From NCBI GenBank assembly GCA_963920705.1, contig OY987236.1:8356190-8420189 (forward strand): a stretch of 64,000 nucleotides of DNA. Reading direction: 5' to 3'. Both the position numbers and the translations under genes were made by a program. The stretch is from Odiellus spinosus (Eukaryota > Arthropoda > Arachnida > Opiliones > Phalangiidae). This document shows positions 1-12,672 of this stretch, piece after piece (positions within the stretch are counted from its first letter, which is position 1; each line of letters starts with the position of its first letter). Under the pieces are notes generated by a model, which was not told the origin of the DNA, searched no databases, and saw nothing but the letters and a program-made list of their open reading frames with translations.

Positions 1-2700
1 TACTGGCCCGCTGGTTCATCTGGTCATTCTAATTAAAGACTCTTTGTGCAAGTTGAAAGAGTTGCATTACGGGGACCAGAACATTTTCGGTCTGTTTCCG
101 CGTATCGGTCAAGACTGGAAAGTGGCCAAGGGATTGCTCGGAGTAAGTTACCTGACAACCCTGTTTATACGTATACGCGGACGTACAGACTCCTTTTATT
201 ATCGAGAGTGTTTCGGCGTAACCTTAGGGCCTGTATTCTTCCTACTGTTCCCATCAAATATTAACACACTAGGGATATTGATGTTCTAACTCGAAGATAA
301 AACTGAAGAAAAAGGATGATATAGTTTAAAGGAAAAAGACACCAAGAACATTTTAGTTTTCGTTAAAGAGTGTAAAATACTATTAATTCGGATCTATATC
401 TTTGCTTGTAGATATTCGCCGCTAGGACGGCGACAGCTCAAGAGATCTTTAAATCAGACGACGCGTATTTAACAATTAGCCATTTCGACGGAACTCGCAG
501 CTTCAATCAAGCTTTTTTAGCCCCTTCCCTTTAAGGTAAAGGGATCTTGCAAATGCGAAGTTACCTGATCACAAGGTACCTACTGCCTACACGCTTTTTG
601 CGAACGAAATACATGAAATACGTGTCGTCTACTTAGAGTACCTCTAGCGCTGTTGCACTCCTAGTGGCGAAAGTATTATAGCATACATCCCCATTAGAAC
701 TTTTCGAAATACATAAAAATATTCAAGTGGCTTTTTACTTTAAGATACCTCGGGCGTTTATACAGTGAAACTTTTAACTTCTATCCAAAACTTTGGGAGT
801 AATAAATCATTAATATATAAACGTATTTAAAGGTTATACCCAGCCATTTCAGACCGTTCAGCATGTGTGAGCAAATAAAGTAAAGCTACTGTTAAGAAAA
901 GAAATTTGTACATAGAAACTGAACCTTTAGACGTTTTTAGTGGAAAATGAGGTTAAACTCGAATACAGCTTTATAAGCCTTTTATATCAATAAAATAAAA
1001 CAATTTTGAAATCCAAAGGCAAGATAGCCAGAGTCTTCAATCGAAATGGTCTAAATTTAAATAAGAAAAATCACTTCACCGCGTTTAATACTGATACCCT
1101 TTTATGTTGAATATTCTGTTCGGTCCCTCAGGTTGAGTTTAGATGGTTCAGATAAATTTAGAAAGTTTGGGCAAGCATTGGAGCTAATGTTTTTCGATTT
1201 CAAGACATAGAAATAGGTTAACTGCTTCCCAACACTAACCATAAATGTCAGCATGATTCAAACTACTTGGGTGGTGGTATCGTTAAAGGCTCTATCTGAT
1301 CTGAGATTTGCCCCCTTTAAAATGCTATGCAATTATGCACAGTTTGCATATAGCCTAGCTTTAACTGTACATTTGTCATGGTCAATGTCGTCTGCTAAGC
1401 TATAAAATATTTAAAATTTACAGATAGTCCCTTTCGAAGGAGTAAACCAAAAACTAAACTGCTTGTCTTGTTTTCTTATGTAACTTGTTCCCGTTTTAGA
1501 GATAATTGGTTAGACGTAATGGCGGGAATGTCAAGCTATAGCTGAACCTTCCATCTTGGGCCAAAATCACTATTATTGTTCATAAACATTTAATTCCTAT
1601 TTCAGGAACTCTCGAAAATCGGTATTAATATACAACCAGAAGGGATGGCGCATAAATATATAGGAATGGAACCAAAGGTAAAAGTTGGTTTTTTAATTAC
1701 TAAAAATTAATTCTGCTTTAACAAATATTTGGTCTAATAGGAGTCGCCCATTGAAGCCTGGACATATCATTGCATGGCTCTGTTATCTTGGGTTTACACT
1801 TTTTCGTTCAGTAAATGGAATAGTACTTCCGGAAATGGGTGCATCGTGTTTAAATGTGGTCAACCAAGCACCGATTCAACCCAAGTAAATTTAAAATTGC
1901 AAGAATATGATAGAAAATTACATCATATTCTTGAAATTATGAACTAAATGACTTGAACAACTTACTGTTCAAGTTTTCTTAAATTTAATCATATTAAAGA
2001 TGATCATTGTCAACTAAAATCAAATTGCCCAAAAAAAAAAAAAAGAAAAATAAAAAAAAAAAAAAAAAATCAAGAAGTGCTTGGGCCTAAAATTTTCAAA
2101 TGACCTTGAATATAAAAAATACGCTTAATTTCATGTAATGGCCGATGCCCCAATTTAAATTTATAACAGCTTTTTAGTTGAATGATAGTCTACATAATTT
2201 CCATGATTTTGTACAACTTCCTCGCAATATGGATTATTCCCTAATTTAATTTAATAATTTTATATAATCTAGGAGCCGACGGAAATCCTTGTTTCTATTA
2301 AAAAAGATTGTTGTCACGAAGTGACTTGCGCGGACATAAATCAAACGTACATTGAGGAAATCGTTGATCAAAATTCGGTAGGTAAAATGACGTAATCTTT
2401 TTTTTGAGGGCACGAGTAACAATCCCTCCAAGGGTGCGTTTATTAGGGTTGGATCAAGTGGACGAGCTTTTCAGTGGCAAAATGGCGAATAATAATTTGC
2501 TACCAGATTACCCCTACAACAGCTCGAAAAAGGCGGAAAATCGGGTTTCGTTGTTCACCAGATAGTGACGCTACCAAGTCCCCAAATGATGTAAAAAATA
2601 TAAATATGCCGTTTCGGCTTTGATATTTTGAAAGCTCCTCGTGTCCCAACCCGAGTAAATGGACCCTAGTGATCCCCTACATAAAAAATACAAATACAAG
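1..2700. other. Intergenic, no recognised gene
   Basis: AT-rich sequence with scattered stops in all frames. Two overlapping plus-strand frames stay open over about 44-289. A possible donor (GTAAGT) lies near 160, so a terminal piece of an exon from outside the window is possible, but neither translation is recognised and I do not call a gene. A long A-tract lies at about 2031-2069. One MITE-like element (1283-1436) is listed separately. Confidence 0.6.
1283..1436. mobile_element. MITE-like element, family 1, copy A
   Basis: A non-coding element whose ends are imperfect inverted repeats: TTAAAGGCTCTATCTG on the left, and on the right a segment that reads AAAGGGACTATCTG in reverse complement. 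Its interior (CCCCCTTTAAAATGC..., TAGCCTAGCTTTAACTGTAC, GTCTGCTAAGC) is shared with the copies at 30697-30988 and 62748-62902. It has no ORF, so it is probably a non-autonomous DNA transposon remnant. Confidence 0.7.
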
Positions 2701-2744
2701 TTGTATCGCGAATGAACCGCGGTAAAATAGCGCTCGCAAATTTC

Positions 2745-3590
2745 CAATCCGAATTGTTAAGCGGATTTGGAGATTTAACTTCTATGGTTTTAAGTTAAAC
2801 CCTTACTACAAACAATTTAAAATCATTCCACTCACGCATATTGTACATGACAAAGTACAATTACCTCTATTGCTTCAAACATACAGAAAAAATTAAATTC
2901 CACTTACAGGAAATGGTGAAAATTCCTAGATGATCCTTTGTAATTCCTTCCTTAGCAGTTTGCGCTCTCAATATTAAACTTAATTGCCCAGACTTCACGA
3001 ATAAATTATACGTTGAAACCGCAAAATACAACAGAAACGTGGCATCCAGTCCTCGCAGCCATTTTGAAGATTTTCCCCGTAGATGTAGAATACATTTAGC
3101 CATTACTTGGGGCGCCACACAGCGGCCATTGTGATAACTTGCCGTTGTCTTGACTGGAAGATGAAAGTTGAATCAGGAATGACCCACAGAAAAATGGCGT
3201 TCACATTCTTCCAACCCGAAATTTTTAATCGGATTTGGAGATTCAAATTCTATGGTTTTAACTACCCACTTCTTGAGTTAAACCCTTACTACTACAAACA
3301 ATTGAAAATAATTCCACTCACGCATACAGTGTATATGAGTGACAAAGAACAATTACCTCGATTGCTTCATACACACAAGCTTACATTTTTAACCAAAAAA
3401 TTAAATTCAACTTACAGAAAATGGTGAAAAACTCGCAGATTGATCCTTGATAATTCCTTCCTTAGTAGTTTCAGCTCACAATGTTAACCTTAATTAACAA
3501 GAATACACGAATTAACTTACACATTTAGGAACCGCAAAAAAATACTACAGAAACGTGGCGTCCAGCCCTCGTGGCCATTTTGAAAGATTC
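2745..3590. repeat. Diverged direct duplication, period about 470 bp
   Basis: Copy 1 (about 2745-3072) and copy 2 (about 3209-3588) share the same order of long matching stretches: CGGATTTGGAGATT, TTAAACCCTTACTAC, ATTCCACTCACGCATA, AATTACCTC.ATTGCTTCA, AATTCCTTCCTTAG, and ACAGAAACGTGGC.TCCAG. Similarity fades into TTGACTGGAAGATG against CTGACTGGAGAGACG further on. Each copy has frameshifting indels relative to the other and no conserved frame, so it is not a coding duplication. It may be a fragment of a longer interspersed repeat. Confidence 0.75.
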
Positions 3591-4010
3591 TCTCCCCCCT
3601 CTTCTACCCCAGGCCGTCCATCTGACTGGAGAGACGATCAAGAATACAGCGCCATCTCGCTGAATTTCTGTAGTTTTTAAACCCGCTAAAATTTGATTTT
3701 CAGTTTCGTTTCACTTAATTTTTAAACAGTTTCACGGAGATTTGTACCATTTAATATTGGATAAAAGCAATGAAGAATTGAAAAGGAAACTGAAAACGAC
3801 AACGCCTGAATTTTATAACAGCGTCTTCTCGTTACTAAGCTTAACGAGACTTTGTAGTTTTTCTTAAAACTTCCTATAGCAATTGCAATTAATCTAATTA
3901 ATATTTATTGTTTATGCCCATCATTGTTAAAATCTTTTTAATAACGAAACACTAGTTGGTCACGTAAAATATATTTCTTTAAATATAAATACAATTCCTT
4001 GTTGTTAAGA

Positions 4011-7000
4011 CTACTTCTTATTAAACTTTTTGAATTTCTTTTTGGGTCGATTATTTGATTTGCTGCTAGCCCCTTCTTCCAACAGCGGATCAGATTCTTC
4101 AGCTTTCGGAGCAATTCTATTTGAATATTTTTACAAAAATAAAAAAATAAGAACGAAGCAATTGAAAATTAATATTTAAGCTTACGTTTTGATCGTAACT
4201 ACACTCTTTCCGGGTCTTTGTAAAGCTGATTCCCAATCATCTTCCGACCCTTTAATCGCGAATTGGGATAAATTAGAATCGATAATAGACTTCTTAGGAG
4301 GATTTAAAATTTTCTTCGATTCTTCTTCCTATAAGATTTTGTATTAAATTTATAAAACAGTCTTCACAGTTTAAGTTATTTTTAGGCTTACAAGTTCATC
4401 ATCGAGTGACATTGCTAAAGGTTCCATCAAATTTTTCAGTTTTGTAGGTTTCACTAACGTATCTTCAACCGATTTATCAACTATTGATTTCAAATAAGCC
4501 GTAATTCTTCTTATAACTTTGTTGTATAATCCTAATAACTGAGCAGACGGTAAATCTAAATCTGAAGAGACTTCGTCCACCGTTTTATGCTGAAGTCCCA
4601 AACTAACTAAAATGGCGGATTGAACAGCCGAAATACTCATTTCTCCCAACTTATCGAGGAAATATAGTCGAGCGACTGTCGGTAAAAGATCCATGATCAA
4701 ATGATAGTCACACATATTCTGGCAATACATTTCCAATCTCTTCAAATCGTAAGCCGTAAAGAACATGTCAAGTTCAGCTTTCGTTAAATCTGAATGATAA
4801 ATTTTGTTAATTTGGGTTTTAAAGCCTTAATTTAGTGTTGGCTAATATCGTAATTTATTCAATACCAATAATTTAACAAATATAAGATATTTTTGGTTTT
4901 AAACTTTTAACGACATTTTTTTAGCAATTTCTGGGGCAAAAACTAATGTAACGAGCACCCTCTATAATTTTTGTGCCTAAAAACTGTCGTCAAGAGTGAT
5001 AACTTTAATTTTAAAATAATTTACCTTTTTTCATGGTTTGTGAGCTGAATTTATTCTGTAAAATTCCTAAAGCAGTTTGAGCTTTAAAGCTACGAAATTG
5101 GAAAGATAATAATGACAAAAATCTTCGCCTAAAGTCAGACCAGAATGCCGATAACCATTTTCCATCATTGCTAATTCTGTTATCTTCGTTTAAAAGCTTC
5201 AACATAATGCAACTATGTTCTCCCGTAAGATCGTTCTATAAAGAGAATCAAAAATTCAAAATTAAACTTATTTAAATTAGTCCAAATAATTTAAAAATTT
5301 ACCGCAGTTTGACGTAAATAGACTGGAACATAACCAGCCTTTTTCCAAAACCTAAAAATTTAACATCGAAGCAAAATTAATTATTTTAAATAATATATTA
5401 ATTTAATAAAAAAAAAAACTTACTTTAAAAGTTGTCCCGTTAATCCGAACGAAACCCCCAGATAATCTAATTTTTCTGGTGTCTTTTCATTCAATCTTAA
5501 AAGGAGAGGTGGTAGCGCTGTTCTAGGTTTTACAGTTTCTTCAAGTAGCGCAACTTCCATATCATCAACAGTTTTAATACCAGTTTCTTCTGTCGTCATT
5601 GGATCATCTTCGTCTAAACTTCTCGTTTTTCCTTCGTAAAAATCTTGTAATAATTGAAGAGCTCTAGTTCCATATCCCATCTGAAATGAAGTTACTTTCA
5701 GATTAGATTAAAATTATTTAAAATTCTTTAAAAGGGGAATCAAGTTGGATTCAATACTTTTTGATAATCAGGATGGGTCGCTATTCTGACGACTCTGGCA
5801 CCTGATAGACTAGGAAAATCGTGATCTTGAAACTTGAAAATAAAAAATTTAATAGCACGAAAATATTAAAGAAATACTAGGCTCTGATTTAAAGTTAGTT
5901 TTAATCAATTTGGACTAACTAAAATGTATTCTCTTACTTGTTGGGAAACTGTCCAAGGTATCAAATCACCAGCCGCTCGTTTTCCCCTCGATAATCCTTG
6001 CATAACCGAAGATTTTGAAATCTCACCTTCCAAACAAACTTGAATAACGCAAAGTACTTGAGGAAGGGATTTTGTATCTGGAGGACACGGTGGTAGGAGA
6101 CAAAATAAATGATGAGCCGGCGCGTCAGACATCATTTGAAGATCATTGGGTGAATTTTTGTAATGAGAAGCGACGTACAATGCCATTAAATTTTGCAAAA
6201 ACATTTCCGAAGCAGCGTGAAAACTGAATAAAGTGTCTCGATTGATATAGAAAAGTTCACAATCCGCTGGTAAAGGGCAACCCGAACTGACTGCGGTAAC
6301 AGTAGCAGTCAAACAAAGGAGTTTATTTAACCAGGCTTCAACATCATCTCCGTTCTTATATCGAATTGATTCTTCAAGAGTAATTTCGTGAAGAATTCTA
6401 CCTGTAATGTGGGAAGTTCATCTAAGAGTCAAGCCTTATCATATTTTAAGCCTAACCACACTTCATTTTAATTACCAGTTGGGGCTAAAGATGACGCTTT
6501 TCCTTTCTGCGTAGTATTGGTGAATGTTTGTTCACGAAGTTGTTGGATAAGTTTAAGTGATAGCGATCTTCCTGTTCCTTCATATCCATTAATAGTCGAG
6601 GCCATAAAAACTAGATATGGCCCAAGAAGATTCTTAACCAAAGGTAAAGGAATAGCTGCGGCTTCATCAATGACAACAAGTTCCGCTTGTCCAAGTTTAT
6701 TTGCATCTGTTGGGTGAACGTATTGAATAGTTTGACGATGATCCCTAAAAACGTTGACACGAACTACAGCCTTGTTGAATTCAGGGTTTGTAGATTGAAC
6801 AATTTCATAGTCTAAATGTTCCTATATAGAGAGAATTTTAGAAAACTTATACAAAGGCCTTTGTAAAATAAAAAAATTTTACTTGAAATTTAAGCGCATC
6901 GAAGCCTTTTAGAATAAACTCGAATAATGTGGTTAAGTTTTCAGGACTGGGTGATGTTACGAATATGTTTGAATAGCCAAATCCAATCGCGGCGGCTATG

Positions 7001-8158
7001 GATATACCTAAAGCTGCTGATTTTCCTCTTCCTCGAGCAGCAGTTAATGTTATAGTACTTCTCAGAGTCTTTTCGGATATTCCTTCGACAAATTTGAGAA
7101 CCGCTTTGGCTTGGTCTAAAGTTTTACAACAAGAGACTAAAGCACCGACAGGTTGGGTGTCTTGCAACGATTCTTTCAAGCCTGCTAACTCTTTATCCTC
7201 GGTCGTTAGGCTTTCTTCTTTCGTTTTAGGGACAACCGGAGTTATATTGGCAACTTCCGATGATAAAGGTAAAATGTTCAGTTGATCATCGACGACTAAA
7301 CATTTCTTACACGATGATAGGGAAAGGATGAATCTCTCATTGAATCTACCCACTACTTCTTGGTGAGCTTCCGTACGATATCTACTATGAACATCCTAAA
7401 AATATATTTTTTAGATCCTAAATATGATAAAAATAACTGAACTAACTTACCATGCTCATCGTGTAAAGCTGTTTCAAGGAGTTGACTGTTTTTAAAAGAA
7501 CAACAACCATTCCACCTCCTTCTATTGTTTCAATAGTTCGCGCTAATAGATTCGGGGTCATAGCTTCAAAATCTTGTAGTACGAGCATGCCATAGGTATT
7601 ACCCAAGATTTTATGAGTCTCACTGAGTATACAGGGGAATAAAAGTTCATTTACGAGAACAACCACGCAAAAATAAAGAAGTTAAAATTACTTGTAATAA
7701 CAAAATCTGATGTTGGTTGCCGATATAAATAAATCAAAAGGCTCGTCTTCATTAACTTCAACTTTTCCACCTCCACTCTTCATTTTCTTCTGAAGGAGGC
7801 GCATTCTTTTGTGTCTATGCCTACAACGTGTGAAATGTTAGACATCTTACTAATCCAAGGTTTGACTCTAGTTAAGAAATACTTACGTGCTGAAGCCTAA
7901 TTTATCTTTATAGCACCATAAAACTGTAGGTCTAGTTTTAACCGAGGCTTTTGAAAGCATATGATGAAGAATAACAACCTGAAAATAAATTTTGAATCAG
8001 TATACAAAATTAACTTTTATGACTAAGGCTTAACAAAAAAATTGTTTTACCTGATCTCTGCCTTTATCGCCGACTACAACCAAAAAAGATCTATGTCCCA
8101 AAGCAACTCCATTTTCAATCAACACCCTAATTCGATTATCAATTTTCTTGCGAACCAT
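4011..8158 (-). CDS. NAT10: NAT10/Kre33 RNA cytidine acetyltransferase
   Basis: Makes N4-acetylcytidine in 18S rRNA and in tRNAs, using acetyl-CoA and ATP hydrolysis, in the nucleolus. Fourteen exons (minus): 8158-8051, 7978-7887, 7820-7692, 7622-7451, 7395-6883, 6821-6476, 6401-5938, 5832-5758, 5680-5424, 5351-5303, 5235-5025, 4789-4392, 4328-4186, 4116-4011. They give 1020 aa, close to the ~1025 of the human protein. The N-terminus MVRKKIDNRIRVLIENG is the family's. The helicase-like module has a Walker A in TAARGRGKSAALG (around residue 290) and a Walker B VVIDEAAA. The GNAT core has VVRIATHPDYQKMGYGTRAL with the acetyl-CoA-binding loop. The tRNA-binding region (FWSDFRRRFLSLLS, DYHLIMDLLP) follows, then a lysine-rich nucleolar-type tail. 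All splice sites are GT-AG. A TTTATT at 3904-3909 (AATAAA on this strand) is a likely poly(A) signal. Confidence 0.97.
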
Positions 8159-8836
8159 CTTGATTGATTTTAATTAAAAATATTAATTTCACAAGCAGTG
8201 GAGGTGCACGTTGCGGTTCTAAACCAAAAACCTAAGCAGTCGCCGCCTTGTAACCTCGATGCTGATTGGACGACATTATAATAAAAATGTTCCGATAAAA
8301 GACAGCATTCAGGCGTTGAGCGATTAATGTAATTCCAATGCAACGCCTGTTGAAGTGTTCTAACTGTCGCGCTTTGGTGTTCAGAGAAAAGCTTACTTTC
8401 AAGGGTGAAACTATCCCATGCTTTTTCTATGAGCGCCTGTAAGACTCTTCTTACACTAGCTCTAGTTCGCGTTATCAGGGAGAATGAAGCTTGAAAACAA
8501 AGCGCGGTTCTCACATGAGACTTTTAAACTGTTTTCGAAAGGTTAAATTAGAAATTTTTGAGTCTATCTTGTAGATAGACTCAAGAAAAGCAATTCATAG
8601 GCGATTTGATGTTTCAAAACAGTTCCAAAGTGTAAAGTGTGAATGTAACTCAAGTGATTTTCAATCTATTCCTAATCGTTAATAAATTAACCAAAATGTT
8701 TTAACTTACTCGTGAAATTAACAGGACTCCACAGCATGCATGAAATTTTGCAGTTAAAAGCTTCCGGCCAATCAAGATTTCTTATAGTTAAAGAGGCCTA
8801 ATCACTAAAAAAAGAAAAAAAAAAAAACAATTTTTC

Positions 8837-8952
8837 GAAAGTAGGCTTAAGAATAATCCATGGAGTTTCAAATCCCATTATCTCACCATGAAACAATCTC
8901 TAGCCAATCACAAGACAAAAACTCTGCATGGTTTATTCTTAAGCCTTCTTTC
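8837..8952. mobile_element. MITE-like element, family 2, copy A
   Basis: About 116 bp with long imperfect terminal inverted repeats: GAAAGTAGGCTTAAGAATAA at the left end, and GAAAGAAGGCTTAAGAATAA as the reverse complement of the right end. The arms continue to ATCCATGGAGTTT / ACCATGCAGAGTTT. It is homologous to 52778-52888. There is no coding capacity. Confidence 0.8.
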
Positions 8953-10924
8953 AGAGCAAGTTAAATATTGATTTATAGGTATTACCCCTCATCCACCTTT
9001 GGTATTACTTAACTTTTTTTACTAGTAAATAAGACATTCGAACTGACGGAAATCTCTTGTTGTCTGGCATCTTTCCCCTTTAAAATAGATTAAAAATTAT
9101 TTAAATTAATAAGCATTATATTCTATATAAACCTTACATTTTAATATTACGCTATGTACAATATTATTTTTTATATATCAGTTGGACAAATATTACAAAA
9201 AATTAAAGGTTTTTTAATCTTATCCTTATAAAACAATTAGTAATGAGAAATTTCCATTTTCCAGAGTGGATAGGGGGGGGGATGAAAATAATTTTTTAAC
9301 TTTGATATGCTAATTTTTCTTTAAGGCCCAACATTTTAAAAAACAACTTTTCTTTCAAATTTTTCACTCTACATATTTTTTCTCGGTATTTTTAAATAAA
9401 ATCATTAAATCTTAATAACAAATACCATCACATGCAGGATATTATACAATTTTTATCCATCTTTCAAAACAGGGAATATGGGGAGGGTTTTTTTTTATAA
9501 CTTTTAAAATATTAATATTAAATATTTATATTTCTCTTTGACAATCTTTTTATTCTCGTTTCCCAAAAAGATTACGAAAACAAGAAAAAAAAGGCAACAA
9601 ACTCTTAAAAGAAATTAAAAATATACGGAACCACCATCTTTAAAAAATTATTTAAAACAAAAATAAATTAACTATGGTCCCATAAGGTTATTTTACCTAG
9701 AAGTAGTAAAAACCTCTCCTCTCCTGACAAGTGCTCTGGCATGGAATTAAACCCATAAATATACTATTAATTTTTGCATGAGATAGTTTAATCTCACGCA
9801 AAAAAAAGTCTAATATTTAAACAGGCTCATGTTCACCTTTCCCCGCATAAAACTCAGGCGCCACAGCAAGGGGTCAAAATCCCGTACATTTTGGCTGAGG
9901 TCCCAAAAGATCTCTATGGAAAATCTCAAATCTCTCCAAAACTCTAAGAGTCTCGCGCCTTGTGCCACAGAGGAGTGTGAAAATTGTACACGCTCAAAAA
10001 ATCTTCTATATTGCACGCTGAGCTTAGAAAGGATTGGATTCCAATAAGAATTTTGTGAGGAGGCTTAACATTTTTGTTCTTTCAAGGTACCTCGCGGAAA
10101 TCTAAGCAATTACAGGGCATTATTCGCGTAACCTGTAGAAAATGCCTGCACCCTTTTGAATACGCAGTTTAATAATGAAACCTCAGGCTCGCTTGTGAGA
10201 GGTGCTGTTTATTACTACTCGTAGATTATAAAATTTTTAAAACAAAATCGTGGGAATTTTTATTATATTAAGTTTTGGACACTGTATTACTTCTTATGAT
10301 TGTCTGTCTAACAATAACTTCAATTTTATTAGCTTCTTTATACTTTATTTATTTATTTTATTTACTCATTTTAGGGCAGTTTTAAATCAAAATAGACTTT
10401 TTTCAGTATCTGAGTTTTAAAATATATTTCCGGTATTAATTTTTTGGATAAGCCTATTAATTGGAATTTCACTGTATTTAAAATTGATTTCCTTCTCATA
10501 GACATCTGTAAAAAAACTAAAAACTGGTGTTGGCTGATCAGTAATTTAACTGATACCAATTGGTGGTTCAGAGCAAGCCAACTTTGGAATCCCTTTAACA
10601 GATACTGAATTACTGACATTTGACTTGGCGCAAATTCAAATTTTATTACCGAAAAAATGACGTAACCAGCATCATGTATCTTTGACTAGAAACCAACTTT
10701 GGAAAGCGTAGAGTTTCACACAAAGAAAACATGTTCTCTAATTCAAATTTTAGTTTCTAAGGTTGGACACTAGTATTGAATATCGGTTATTTAGTCTGGC
10801 AACTGATATATCGCTCAAAATCATTATATCAGTAACCGTTATCAATGTATCGATTAAAAAAAGTCACTAGTAATGTCAAAAAATTAAACTTAATATTGCT
10901 GAGGTAGTGACAAACTAAAAACTA

Positions 10925-11257
10925 GAGTAGTCAAGCAATGTGACTAGATTTGGGCCTTGCCAAACTGATTTCGCGATTTTAATCTACAGAAATAGAAGAA
11001 TAAAATTTCTATTTTGTTTTTACATACACGTCTTGGTTTTACATTTCATTTCAATGTGCTCCCATAGAATAATGAAAGAATCTACTTTCCCAGTCAGGAA
11101 AAACTAGATGATTTTTCCTCATTGGAAAAGCCGATTTGGGAATGAAAAGTAAAACCAATGTCAAAAAACAACATCGCATAATTATTTTGTTTCAGTTTCT
11201 GAAGATTAAACTAATCAATTTGACAAGTCTCGAATCAAATCAGGTTGCGTGTCTACT
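10925..11257. mobile_element. MITE-like element, family 3, copy A
   Basis: Ends in GTGTCTACTTTA on the right and begins near AGTAGTCAAGC. The internal blocks GGGCCTTGCCAAACTGATTT, AATGTGCTCCCATAG and TTTTCCTCATTGG match those of 15352-15784 (GGGGCCTTGTCAAATTAATC, GTGTAATAACG... and TTTTCTCATTGGG) after allowing for divergence. The 3' third also matches 25685-25828. It is non-coding. Confidence 0.6.
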
Positions 11258-12672
11258 TTAGTATATAAATTATGCTTGTTTAACATATCAATTATGCCCG
11301 ACTATTTTAGATTCTTCGAAACAAAGAACTGAGATTGCGAAAAAGGCAACAAAATTACTCTTAAGATCCGATTCAAAAATTATTATAAAAAGGAGGGGGG
11401 AGTTTTTCTTATATTTTCTTTGATACATATACGTAAAAAATTTATAAACTATGTAGCAAATTGGCACTCCCGCTATTTTTAATATTGGCACGCAAATTTA
11501 TTAGTAATATTTTGAATTTTCTCTTTCTGAAAAATGCTAAGGGTTTTGCGAGACGAACCACAATTGTATAAGAAGAATCTATTTGAAATTTTAATTTTAA
11601 CTTAAGAGCATTATCTACAAAGCAGAGACTAAATAAAAAACCTACGGTATTAAAAGAAGTTTGGGAGCAGAAAAAACTATCGGGGTTCAAAATGATCTAT
11701 ATATTTTTATATTGGGACAGTGCGAGTAGTCGATAACGATAAGAGTCGAGTAAGCGAGGAATCAACTCGAAATCTAAATTTTGGGACCAGAAAAATATAT
11801 TGGGTCCTAAAGAACCTAATATTAAGACTCGAGCCTGAGCTTAATGGTTAGTAGAGTTCATTTTTAAATCCTTGAACGCCAACCACATTTAACTGGACTG
11901 TTGATGTTGGCTAAAAAAATGGTCTTGTTCCCTCTATCCACTTAATTTTTAATCTAATAAAGGGACGCAATGCAAAGCATGAACCAAGGCAGAAGTTTCT
12001 ATTCCTTGTATAAATTCTTAATGATGTTGATGAGATAGATTTTAATAGTTGAAATCATAAAAAGGTCATTGGATGACTCTAAACATAGTTTTGAAGCTGG
12101 TTGAAGGACTCAAAGATTCAACAATGAAGTTAAAAAAAGGACTCGAGACTCAAAGTCATTTGGTTTGTACTTGAGACTCAACTGAGTCAACTCCCCAAAA
12201 ATTGTGACTCGCACAGCCCTAATACATATGCATACATAAATTTCTATAGATACTATATAAATTAAACTAATTTAATCATTCCGAACATAAATGGAGTCTA
12301 TTTTCTTTTTCAAAAGGCACATTTTGTACATATCATATATCCCACTTATTATGTACATGTTTTTTTTATAAGATCTCAATAATATAGTGAAAAATTTATA
12401 CGCAGGTTTAATTTATGGACAGAAAGGGGGGAAAGTTTCCAGAGTTAACTGAAAGAGTTTGTAGGTCTATTTTTGTCAAAGCCAAGGCACAATAGGATTA
12501 AAAAATAAAAAATGGTTTTGTGGAAAATACCATCAAAGAGACAAAAATGAAAGATTCATTGGCAATTATTCATAGTGTTTTTCTCTCTCTTTCTCTCCGG
12601 AGCTACTAGCTTACACTCAAAGATGTTTTACGAACCAAACTTCTGCACGCGAGGACTGATTCTTAAAAGGGA

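Larger units (their letters stand above)
8159..12672. other. Intergenic between NAT10 and PHF21A
   Basis: NAT10 5' flank followed by 3' flank of PHF21A. The first ~350 bp have higher GC and stay open on the minus strand, but match nothing recognised and overlap the expected NAT10 promoter. The rest is AT-rich, with homopolymer runs and MITE-like elements at 8837-8952 and 10925-11257. No further gene is seen. Confidence 0.6.

Noticed and set aside
44-289. Two overlapping open frames at the left edge
   Set aside because: Two different frames are open over the same DNA, there is no family resemblance, and it is truncated by the window edge.
8170-8514. 114-codon minus-strand frame just upstream of NAT10
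   Set aside because: It overlaps the expected NAT10 promoter, has no recognisable motif, and its GC is merely higher than the neighbourhood.
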